From DASWOJ01 sp964250755 (GTDB taxonomy: Bacteria > Pseudomonadota > Alphaproteobacteria > Acetobacterales > Acetobacteraceae), in contig CAXUHB010000002.1 in the NCBI GenBank assembly GCA_964250755.1, positions 62,001 through 126,000 on the forward strand: a DNA stretch of 64,000 nt. The letters are read 5' to 3'. The position numbers were made by a program, and so were the translations under genes. Shown piece by piece: positions 38,901-46,491 of the stretch. The first letter of the stretch is position 1, and every line of letters starts with the position of its first letter. A model generated the notes under the pieces. The model was given only the letters and a program-made list of their open reading frames with translations, searched no databases and was not told the DNA's origin.

Positions 38901-41531
38901 TTAACAACGGGATTGCGGCGGCATTGGGACGGCGACGCCCGCAACCGTGCGCGGCATGGCCGCCAACAGCGCCGGCACGAACACCAGGCTGGCCAGCAAG
39001 GTGCAGCCCAGGCTGAGCAGCAGCAGCGTGCCCATGCTGGCGGTGCCGGGGTGCCGGGACAGCGCGAGCGAGCCGAACGCCGTCCCCGTCGTCAGCGCCG
39101 AGAACACGACCGCCCGCGCCGTCGGCGACGCCAGGTGGCTCCGCAGCCCGCCGCGCCAGTTCATGACGAAGTAAATGTTGAACGACACCCCCACCCCCAG
39201 CAGCAGCGGCAGCGCGATGATGTTGGCGAAGTTCAGCGGCAGCGGCAGCAGCGCCGCCGCCAGGGCCGTCAGCAGCCCGGACAGCAGCAGCGGCGCCAGC
39301 ACCAGCAGCACGTCGCGCACCCGGCGCAGCGCCGCAGCCAGGATCAGGGTGATCGCCAGCAGCGCGCCGGCCGCCGCACGCTCGAACGCGCCGATGATCG
39401 TGCGCGCCGTCGCGGCGATGGTGACGGCGGACCCGCCGGCCTCCGGCACTGCCGCCTGGACCTGCTCCGCGAAGGCGCGCAGCCCGGCGCTGCCCGCAGC
39501 CCCCGGCTTGGCGGCCACCTGGACGCGCACGCGGCCATCCGGCAGGCGCCAGTCCCGGGCGACCTCCGGCGGGATGCCTGCCAGCGCAACGGGCTGCGCG
39601 GACAGGGCCAGGCGCAGGCGGGCAATCTGGTCCGGCAGGAAGCGGGTCAGCGCGGCGTCGGCGGCCATCACCGTCGCGTCCGGCGCGGTGGCCAGCACGC
39701 GAAGGTCGGCGGCAACGTCGGCCAGCGGGTGGCCGGCCGGCAGGCGCGGCAAGGCGCGGTCCATCTGGGACAGCGCGGTGCGGGCGGCCAGGCGGATGTC
39801 GGCGGGGCTGACGGGCGCCGCGGGACTGCGCGTCGCCAGCGTCGGCCCCAGCAGGCCCGCGGCATCGGCGATCAGCGCCAGCTTCTCCGGCTGCTCCGCC
39901 GGCACGAAGCTGCTGAGCGTGATGACCTGCCCCACCAGCGGCAGCGCCGCCACGCGCGCGGCCACGGCGTCGGCCGCCGCGGCGTCGCGCGCCAGGACGT
40001 CTATCGTGTAGGGGTTGGTCAGCGGGTTGGCGGCCAGGTCGGACAGGGTCCGCATCGCCTCGGTGCCGGGGTCCTTGGTGCTCAGCGGGTCGCTGTCGAA
40101 TTGCAGGCGCGGCAGGGCGGCCACGCCTGCGGCGGCCAGCAGCGCAAAGACGGCCAGCACCGGCCAGCGGCGACGTTCCAGCAGCGCGTCCAGGGGAAGC
40201 AGGGCGCCAAACCCGACCTCCGCCGCTGCAGCGCGGGGGCGGAGCAGCACCAGGGCCGCTGGCAGGAACAGCAGGGTGCAGGCGAAGGCGATCAGCATCC
40301 CGCCGCCCGCAATCAGCCCCAGCTCGGCCACGCCCGTGAAATCCGTGGGCACGAAGGCCAGGAAGCCGGCGGCCGTCGCCGCTGCCGCGACCAGGATTTG
40401 CACCCCGGCCCGCCGGGCCGTGCCCGCAAGCGCATCCTGCACGTCCGCAGCATGGACCTGCGCCTCCCGGAACCGCACGCAGAACTGGATCGCGAAATCC
40501 ACGGCGATGCCCACGAACAGGATGGCGAAGGCGACCGAGATCAGATTCAGCGGGTTGCAGGTCAGCGTCGCGAACCCCGTCGTCAGCAGCAGCCCCAGGA
40601 GCAGCGTCAGCACGATGGGCACGACCAGCCGCCAGGATCGCACCGCGAAGGCCAGCCACACGACCACCAGCACAAGGCTGCCCACCAGCCCGGCCGCCGC
40701 GCCCTCCGCGACGGTGGCGAACTCCTCGTCCGCCAGCGCGACCGATCCCGTCACCCGCACCCGGGCCTGGCCGGCCGCGACGAACTCCTGCTTGGCGGCA
40801 GCGGCGCGCAAGGCGCTGGCAGCGGCCCCGCCGGGCTGCAGGGTGCCGTAGTCCAGCACCGGCTGCGCCAGCACGAAGCGGTAGGGGCCGCCCAACTCCG
40901 ACGCCTTGCCGGCCAGCAGCCGCTGCCAGGACAGCGGCGCCGGATGGCCCGCGGCGGCGGCGGACAGGGCGGCGTGGAAGCCGCGCAGCGGCGCCTCGAA
41001 CGGCTGCAGGTCCGCCCCCTGCTCGACGCCCCGCGCCACCAGAGAGAGGGCGGCGAACAGCCCGCGCGCGCTGGGATCGGCGACGAGCTGCCCCAGGAAG
41101 GGCTGGGCGTCTATCGTCTGATCCAGCAGAGCCTGCAGCACCGGACGGTCCAGCAGGAGGAACCCCTCCTGTGCAAAGTAGGGCGAGGCATCGGGCCGGC
41201 GCACCGTGCGGAAGTGCGCGGGGTCCGCCTGCAATGCCACGGCCAGCCCGGCGGCGGTGGCCTCCGCCATCTCCGGCGCGTCAGCCTCCACCACGGCCAC
41301 CAGCAGATCGGTGAACTGCGGGAACTGCCGCTTCAGTTCGGCCTCCCGCTGTTTCCAGGGCAGCGTGGCGGCGAACAGGCCGTCCACGTCGGTCGTGACC
41401 TGCAAGCGGCTCGCCGCAAGCCAGGCGGACCCGGCCGCCAGCAGCAAGCCGAGCGCCACGGCCAGCCAGGGGCGGCGGGCGCTGGCCAGGACGGCGCGGC
41501 TCAGAAGCGGCTGGCGGGGGGATGCGGGCAT
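38901..41531 (-). CDS. hpnN: hopanoid-associated RND/MMPL transporter HpnN
   Basis: Moves hopanoids toward the outer membrane. 876 residues in the MMPL/RND layout: TM1 at about residues 23-41 (WLAVALGLLLAAGSAWLAA), a large periplasmic loop, a TM bundle (VGSLVLVVVWLAFAV, VVPIVLTLLLGLLL, ISVAFAILFVGIAVDFAIQF, a typical MMPL motif), a second single TM (WPVLAVFALLAAAG), a second loop and a second bundle (IIALPLLLGVGVSFNIYFVM). Start ATG at 41529-41531. It converges with hpnK and closes the hopanoid group. The long plus-strand frame opposite it is a shadow. Confidence 0.92.
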   Translation of the reverse strand: MPASPRQPLLSRAVLASARRPWLAVALGLLLAAGSAWLAASRLQVTTDVDGLFAATLPWKQREAELKRQFPQFTDLLVAVVEADAPEMAEATAAGLAVALQADPAHFRTVRRPDASPYFAQEGFLLLDRPVLQALLDQTIDAQPFLGQLVADPSARGLFAALSLVARGVEQGADLQPFEAPLRGFHAALSAAAAGHPAPLSWQRLLAGKASELGGPYRFVLAQPVLDYGTLQPGGAAASALRAAAAKQEFVAAGQARVRVTGSVALADEEFATVAEGAAAGLVGSLVLVVVWLAFAVRSWRLVVPIVLTLLLGLLLTTGFATLTCNPLNLISVAFAILFVGIAVDFAIQFCVRFREAQVHAADVQDALAGTARRAGVQILVAAAATAAGFLAFVPTDFTGVAELGLIAGGGMLIAFACTLLFLPAALVLLRPRAAAAEVGFGALLPLDALLERRRWPVLAVFALLAAAGVAALPRLQFDSDPLSTKDPGTEAMRTLSDLAANPLTNPYTIDVLARDAAAADAVAARVAALPLVGQVITLSSFVPAEQPEKLALIADAAGLLGPTLATRSPAAPVSPADIRLAARTALSQMDRALPRLPAGHPLADVAADLRVLATAPDATVMAADAALTRFLPDQIARLRLALSAQPVALAGIPPEVARDWRLPDGRVRVQVAAKPGAAGSAGLRAFAEQVQAAVPEAGGSAVTIAATARTIIGAFERAAAGALLAITLILAAALRRVRDVLLVLAPLLLSGLLTALAAALLPLPLNFANIIALPLLLGVGVSFNIYFVMNWRGGLRSHLASPTARAVVFSALTTGTAFGSLALSRHPGTASMGTLLLLSLGCTLLASLVFVPALLAAMPRTVAGVAVPMPPQSRC

Positions 41532-41629
41532 GGGGGAGGGCTAAAGCGGAAGCTGGCCGCTGCCGCAACCCCGCCCGGACGCCGGGAGGACTGGGACGCC
41601 GCGCCCGGGCGGGGCACCGCCCCCCGGCA

Positions 41630-43273
41630 TCAGGGCATCGCCGGACGCGCCGGCCTGCCCCGGACGGGCGGCATGGCGATCAGATCCCAGATGCTGGGCA
41701 TCTCCCCCACCGGCACGTGGACCAGTGCCGGCGCGTTCAGGGCGAACGCCTCCCGCAGCCGCGCCTCCAGTTCCGCCGCCGTATGCGCGCGGAAGGCGGC
41801 GACGCCGAACGACTCGGCAAAGCGCACGAAGTCCGGGTTGTGCAGGCCCGACGCGATCTGGCGGTCGCCGTAGGCCTCCCGCTGGATGCGGCGCACGTTG
41901 CCGAAGGCCCCGTCGTCGAACACCACCACCACGACGGCAATCCCGTGCAGCGCCGCCGTCGCCAGCTCCATTGCCTGGTAGGCGAAGCCGCCGTCACCCG
42001 CGATGCTCAGCACCGCCTGGTCCGGGCATGCCGCCTTGGCGCCCAGCGCGGTGCCGTAGCCGTAGCCCAGGTTGTCCTGGTAGCCGGAAAAGAACAGCCG
42101 CGGCCCTGGCACGGGGAAGGCGATGCGGGCGGCGAAGCCCATCTGCGTCACCTCGTCCACCAGGATGCCATCGGGCGGCAGCGCGGCGCGCATGGCGCGG
42201 AGATAGCCCATCTGCGGCTCCAGGCGGGCCAGCCGCTCGGTCAGCCAGGCGCGGTGGCCGGCCAGCTCCTCCTCACGCGATGGACGGGCGGCGTTGTGCA
42301 TGGGGAGCGCGTCCAGCAGGGCGCGCAACCCGGCGGCAGCGTCCGCCACGACGGCGCAGGCCGGCGGCTGAAAGCGGCCAGGCTCCGCCGGGTCCACGTC
42401 CAGGCGCACGATCTGCAAGCCGCCGTCCGTGCCCCAGCCGGATTGCTGGGCATACAGGCGGGTGCCCACCGCCAGCACGGCGTCGGCGTCGGCCCACAGG
42501 CGGCGGCCCACGGGGTAGGACACCGCCAGGCGGTGATCGGTCGGCAGGATGCCCCGGCCCCGGCGGTAGGACACGACCGGCGCCTCCAGCATTTCGGCAA
42601 CCAGGCACAGCTCGGCGGCTGCGCCCTCTGCCCCTCCTCCCACGATGATCAGCGGACGCCGGGCCGCGCCCAGGATGCGGGCGGCGCGGACAATGGCGTC
42701 GGGGTCCACCGGCGGCGTGTCCGGCGGGGTGGGCGGGACCAGCGGCGCCGGGCCGGACTGCGCCCAGGTGTCCATCGCGCACTCCAGCGCCACGGGGCCG
42801 CGGCGTCCGGACAAGGCCAGGTGGACCGCCCGCGCCACCTGCGCGGAGGCGTCGTGCGGCCCGGCGATGCGTGCGGCGTGCTTGGTCAGGCGCTGCAGTA
42901 TGCCAAGCTGGTCCGGCATCTCGTGCAGGTGGCCGTAGCCGCGTCCGATGGCGTGGGCGGGAATCTGCCCTGCCAGCGCCAGCACCGGCGCCCCCATGCC
43001 CCAGGCGGTCAGCAGGGCGGCGCCGGCGTTCAGGATGCCTGGGCCGGGCACGGCGGCGAAGGCCTGGGGCCGCCCGGTGGCCAGCGCGGCGCCCAGCGCC
43101 ATGTAGCCGCCGGCCTGCTCGTGCCGGGCATGGATCATGCGGATGCGGCCCTGCGCGCCGTGCAGGGCGTCGAACAGGGGGTCGTTGTGGATGCCGGGCA
43201 CGCCATAGACGGCGTTGATCCCATGCGCGGCAAGGCTCTCGACCACGGCAGATGCGGTTGTCCTGCGGTTCAT
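41630..43273 (-). CDS. thiamine-diphosphate-dependent enzyme, acetolactate synthase-like
   Basis: 547 residues with three ThDP-family domains. The pyrimidine domain has YGVPGIHNDPLFDAL and HARHEQAGGYMALGAALATG (catalytic Glu). A central DHS-like domain has RRPLIIVGGGAEGAA. The pyrophosphate domain has LGYGYGTALGAKAACPDQAVLSIAGDGGFAYQAMELATA, ending in VVFDDGAFGNVRR in place of the common NN. Members decarboxylate 2-oxo acids; relatives include acetolactate synthase and benzoylformate/oxalyl-CoA decarboxylases, and the substrate is not evident. No acetolactate synthase small subunit is near. Start ATG at 43271-43273; ATG at 43294 is an alternative. Confidence 0.82.
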   Translation of the reverse strand: MNRRTTASAVVESLAAHGINAVYGVPGIHNDPLFDALHGAQGRIRMIHARHEQAGGYMALGAALATGRPQAFAAVPGPGILNAGAALLTAWGMGAPVLALAGQIPAHAIGRGYGHLHEMPDQLGILQRLTKHAARIAGPHDASAQVARAVHLALSGRRGPVALECAMDTWAQSGPAPLVPPTPPDTPPVDPDAIVRAARILGAARRPLIIVGGGAEGAAAELCLVAEMLEAPVVSYRRGRGILPTDHRLAVSYPVGRRLWADADAVLAVGTRLYAQQSGWGTDGGLQIVRLDVDPAEPGRFQPPACAVVADAAAGLRALLDALPMHNAARPSREEELAGHRAWLTERLARLEPQMGYLRAMRAALPPDGILVDEVTQMGFAARIAFPVPGPRLFFSGYQDNLGYGYGTALGAKAACPDQAVLSIAGDGGFAYQAMELATAALHGIAVVVVVFDDGAFGNVRRIQREAYGDRQIASGLHNPDFVRFAESFGVAAFRAHTAAELEARLREAFALNAPALVHVPVGEMPSIWDLIAMPPVRGRPARPAMP

Positions 43274-43370
43274 GACGCAACTCTCATGATGCATGATTTC
43301 TGGGGACATCGGCCTCTGGCTGTATCCAGGCGTCCCTGCCCGCCTGCGGGCCAAACCGGGACTACGGACC

Positions 43371-43852
43371 ATGTGCCGGACTTCTGCAACCCCGCTTGCT
43401 CCCTTCCTGCTGCTAGCGCCGGTCGTGGCCGGCCCCGTTGCCGCCCCGGTCCCTGCTGCCGGCCGGTCCCGTCCTGGTCGCATCGCAGCTGGGATGCGGC
43501 AACCCCGTCGGGGCCGTGGCGGAAGGCTGCATCAGGCAGATCGAGGCCGCCTGTAGGGAGGGCAGCGTCGCCACATTCGGAGGCTATCGCCCACGACGCC
43601 GCGGTGACGCTGAAGACGACGGCGGTCCCTGCCGCGCAGCTGACCGCGCAGCCCGGCACGCCCGAGTTCCGCACCGCCCTGCGCGACGCGCTGGAGCGGG
43701 CGCATGGCCTGGTGCTGACCGGCGGCGTGTCCGAGATGACGGCCCAGGATCACCACGGCCTCGGCGAGCGCGCCCGCGTCATGGTCACGATCCAGGACGG
43801 CACCTGGAAGCTGCTGCCGCAGCGGGCGGCGCGCCGTCCGGGCGCCAGCTGA
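43371..43852 (+). pseudogene. decayed solute-binding-protein gene, paralogue of the next gene
   Basis: ATG at 43371 begins a signal-like peptide (TPLAPFLLLAPVVAGPVAA). A change of frame near 43456 gives LPAGPVLVASQLGCGNPVGA through GSVATFGG, which matches LPAGPILVASQLPSSSPIKA and GTVATFGA of the intact protein at 43938. A second change near 43584 restores homology (PGTPEFRTALRDALERAHGLVL, MTAQDHHGLGERARVMVTIQ, then DGTWKLLP) to TGA at 43852. About 250 codons of the middle are missing. Two frameshifts plus a deletion show it is no longer functional. It is a remnant of tandem duplication. Confidence 0.85.
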
Positions 43853-43856
43853 TTTC

Positions 43857-43885
43857 TTGACACGTTCCAGGGTGGGCCGTACCAC
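43857..43885 (+). promoter_or_regulatory. candidate sigma-70 promoter for the liv-type operon
   Basis: A perfect -35 TTGACA (43857-43862), 17-base spacer, then TACCAC (43880-43885), a weak -10 with T, A and A at the key places. It lies just after the pseudogene and 52 bases before the binding-protein start. Confidence 0.5.
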
Positions 43886-43937
43886 TCGCCCAACGAACAA
43901 GCGTCTGCAGCTGCAGGTGCCATCAGAGGATCCGCCC

Positions 43938-45095
43938 ATGCGCCGCCGCCTCGCCCTTCTGCTTGCCGCTGCCGCGGTGCTGACCCCCGTCCTGGCCCGG
44001 CCCGCCGCGGCCCAGGTCAAGATCGGCGTGACCATCAGCACCACCGGCCCCGCCGCCAGCCTGGGCGTGCCGCAGCGCAACAGCATCGCGCTGCTGCCCA
44101 AGGAGATCGGCGGCCAGGCCGTCGAGTACATCGTGCTCGACGATGGCGCGGACAGCACCCGCGCCGTTGCCAACGCCCGCAAGCTGATCGACGAGAACGG
44201 GGTGGACGCCGTCATCGGCTCCAGCACCACCCCGGCGTCGCTGGCGATGATAGACGTGGCGGCCGAGAAGCAGGTGCCGATGATCTCGCTCGCCGCCTCC
44301 GCCCGGCTGATCCAGCCGATGGACGCGCAGCGGCGCTGGGTGTTCAAGACGCCGCAGAACGACAGCCTGATGGCTGATGCGATTGCCGAGCACATGCAGG
44401 ACGCCGGCGTGAAGACTGTCGGCTTCATCGGCTTCAACGACGCCTATGGCGACGGCTGGCTGGCGGAGGCGACACGGGCGCTGGAAGCGCGCGGCATCAA
44501 GCTGGTCGCGGTCGAGAAGTTCGCCCGCTCCGACACCAGCGTGACCGGCCAGGTGCTGAAGCTGGTGGCCGCCCGGCCTGACGCCGTGCTGATCGCCGGG
44601 GCAGGCACGCCTGCTGCCCTGCCGCAGAAAGCGCTGCATGAGCGCGGCTACGCCGGCAAGTACTACCAGACTCACGGCGTCGCCAACATGGACTTCATCC
44701 GCGTCGGCGGGAAGGACGTGGAAGGCACGATCCTGCCTGCAGGTCCCATCCTGGTCGCGTCGCAGCTGCCCAGCAGCAGCCCGATCAAGGCGGTCGCGTC
44801 CGAGTATGTGCGCCAGTATGAGGCGTCCAACGGCGCCGGCACCGTCGCCACCTTCGGCGCCCACGCCTACGACGCCGCCATCCTGCTGCAAGCTGCCATC
44901 CCCGTCGCGCTGAAGACCGCGCGCCCGGGCACGCCCGAGTTCCGGGCCGCCCTGCGCGATGCCCTGGAAGGCGCGAACGAGCTGGTGCTGACCCACGGCG
45001 TCGCCGACATGACGGCGCAGGACCACAACGGCTTCGACAAACGCGCCCGCGTGATGGTCACGATCCAGAACGGCACTTGGAAGCTGCTCCCCTGA
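43938..45095 (+). CDS. livK: branched-chain amino acid-type ABC transporter substrate-binding protein
   Basis: The periplasmic receptor of the downstream ABC transporter. 385 residues with a signal peptide (MRRRLALLLAAAAVLTPVLA then AAAQ, cleavage near 26). The mature part is a type I periplasmic binding fold: VKIGVTISTTGPAASLGVPQRN, VEYIVLDDGADSTRAVANARKLI, VDAVIGSSTTPASLAM, FIGFNDAYGDGWL and GYAGKYYQTHGVA. The family binds branched-chain amino acids but also amides, urea and aromatic acids; the ligand here is unknown, so the gene symbol is only generic. Start ATG at 43938. A decayed paralogue lies immediately upstream, and a repeat element lies between it and the permease gene. Confidence 0.88.
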   Translation: MRRRLALLLAAAAVLTPVLARPAAAQVKIGVTISTTGPAASLGVPQRNSIALLPKEIGGQAVEYIVLDDGADSTRAVANARKLIDENGVDAVIGSSTTPASLAMIDVAAEKQVPMISLAASARLIQPMDAQRRWVFKTPQNDSLMADAIAEHMQDAGVKTVGFIGFNDAYGDGWLAEATRALEARGIKLVAVEKFARSDTSVTGQVLKLVAARPDAVLIAGAGTPAALPQKALHERGYAGKYYQTHGVANMDFIRVGGKDVEGTILPAGPILVASQLPSSSPIKAVASEYVRQYEASNGAGTVATFGAHAYDAAILLQAAIPVALKTARPGTPEFRAALRDALEGANELVLTHGVADMTAQDHNGFDKRARVMVTIQNGTWKLLP

Positions 45096-45101
45096 GACCG
45101 C

Positions 45102-45277
45102 GCTGCTCCCTATCCCGCCGGGAGGGGGCCGCGGTGAGGGAGGCTTGGCCGCGGCGCAGGGAGATGCCGGTGCCGTGGGCACGAGTCCCTGGCTGGCCCG
45201 GCTGCAGCGCTGCAAGATCCCCTCACCCCGGCCGTAGACTACTTTGCAGTTTGACCCCGGAGGGAAAGGGGGAAGCA
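45102..45277. repeat. dispersed inverted-repeat element, copy 3 (interrupted arm)
   Basis: Left arm CTGCTCCCTATCCCGCCGGG followed by AGGGGGCCGCGGTGAGGGAGG. The right arm starts CCCTCACCCCGGCC (to about 45233), is broken by 22 foreign bases (GTAGACTACTTTGCAGTTTG and AC), and resumes CCCGGAGGGAAAGGGGGAAGCAG. It fills the gap before the first permease gene. Confidence 0.75.
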
Positions 45278-45290
45278 GCGCGGCGGCCGC

Positions 45291-46319
45291 ATGGACTCTG
45301 ACATCGCCCTGATCCTGCTGCAGGATGGGGTCGTGAATGGCGCGATCTATGCGCTGCTCGCGCTGTCCCTGGTGCTGGTGTTCGCAGTCACGCGCGTGGT
45401 GTTCATCCCGCAGGGCGAGTTCGTGGCCTATGGCGCGCTGACCTACGCCGCGCTGGACGAGGGCCGCGTGCCCGGCAGCACATGGCTGCTGGCAGCGCTG
45501 GGCGTGGGCGCGATGGTTGCCGGGCTTATGGCAACCCGGCGCACGCTGACGCCCGCTGCCGCGCTGCGCCTGGCCGCCGAGTGCCTGCTGGTCCCGGCGC
45601 TCGTGCTGCTCGCGGTGCGGGTCATGCCGCCGAAGCCCGGCGTGCTGACGGAGGCGCTGATGACGCTGGCCATCATAACCCCAATGGCACCTTACCTGTA
45701 TCGCATCGCCTACCAGCCGCTGGCGGAGGCGTCGGTACTGGTGCTGCTGATCGCCTCCATCGGCGTCCACCTGGCGCTGCTGGGGCTGGGGCTGGTGTTC
45801 TTTGGGCCGGAGGGCTACCGCGCCGCCGGGTTCTCGGACGCGCGCTACACGCTGGGGGCGATGACGATTCCCGGGCAGGCGCTGTGGATACTGGGCACGA
45901 CACTGGGGCTGATGCTGGCGCTGTTCCTGTTTTTTGAGCGGACCCTGGCCGGCAAGGCGCTGCGGGCGACGGCGGTGAACCGGCTGGGCGCGCGGCTGGT
46001 GGGGATCGCCACATCCTTGTCGGGCCGGGTCGCGTTCCTGCTGGCGGGCGGCATCGGGGCGCTGTCCGGCATCCTGATCGCGCCGCTGACGACGGTGTAT
46101 TACGACAGCGGCTTCCTGGTGGGGCTGAAGGGCTTCGTCGCGGCGATCATCGGCGGGCTGGTCAGCTATCCCGTGGCGGCGCTGGCGGCCATCGTGGTGG
46201 GCTGCGTGGAGAGCGTGTCGTCGTTCTATGCCAGCGCGTTCAAGGAGGTCATCGTGTTCACGGTCATCATCCCTGTGCTGCTCTGGCGTTCCCTGCGCGG
46301 CCCGGCGGAGGAGGAGTAG
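45291..46319 (+). CDS. livH: branched-chain amino acid-type ABC transporter permease (LivH family)
   Basis: 342 residues with about eight membrane segments. LivH-type features: a start like LILLQDGVVNGAIYALLALSLVLVF, VVFIPQGEFVAYGALTYAA, KALRATAVNRLGARLVGIATS (the ATPase-contact loop), and LAGGIGALSGILIAPLTTVY followed by GLKGFVAAIIGGLVSYPVAA. It forms the transmembrane pore with the LivM-type half of the next protein. Start ATG at 45291, 13 bases after repeat copy 3. Confidence 0.92.
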   Translation: MDSDIALILLQDGVVNGAIYALLALSLVLVFAVTRVVFIPQGEFVAYGALTYAALDEGRVPGSTWLLAALGVGAMVAGLMATRRTLTPAAALRLAAECLLVPALVLLAVRVMPPKPGVLTEALMTLAIITPMAPYLYRIAYQPLAEASVLVLLIASIGVHLALLGLGLVFFGPEGYRAAGFSDARYTLGAMTIPGQALWILGTTLGLMLALFLFFERTLAGKALRATAVNRLGARLVGIATSLSGRVAFLLAGGIGALSGILIAPLTTVYYDSGFLVGLKGFVAAIIGGLVSYPVAALAAIVVGCVESVSSFYASAFKEVIVFTVIIPVLLWRSLRGPAEEE

Positions 46320-46334
46320 TGGGGGGTTCTGCCT

Positions 46335-46481
46335 TCCTCCTCTCCCTCCGGGAGAGGGTCGGGGTGAGGGAGGCCGCACGCACGGCATTTGGCCAACGGC
46401 GGACCACTCCCGGCTGGGCCGAGGACGGCACTTGCTGTTTCCCTCACCCCGGCCCTCTCCCGAAGGGAGGGGGAGCAGGCA
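46335..46481. repeat. dispersed inverted-repeat element, copy 4
   Basis: Left arm CTTCCTCCTCTCCCTCCGGG then AGAGGGTCGGGGTGAGGGAGGCCGC; right arm TTTCCCTCACCCCGGCCCTC then TCCCGAAGGGAGGGGGAGCAG. It fills the gap between the livH-type and livM/G-type genes. Confidence 0.85.
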
Positions 46482-46491
46482 GCATGCCTCT

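Noticed and set aside
38895..41873. A 992-codon open frame on the plus strand opposite hpnN
   Set aside because: It mirrors a well-supported RND gene and its product is Gln/Arg/Gly low-complexity sequence without motifs; high GC content keeps such antisense frames open.
46228..46491. N-terminal extension of the LivM-LivG fusion
   Set aside because: The extra codons run through livH and a repeat element; the start at 46492 gives a normal permease N-terminus.
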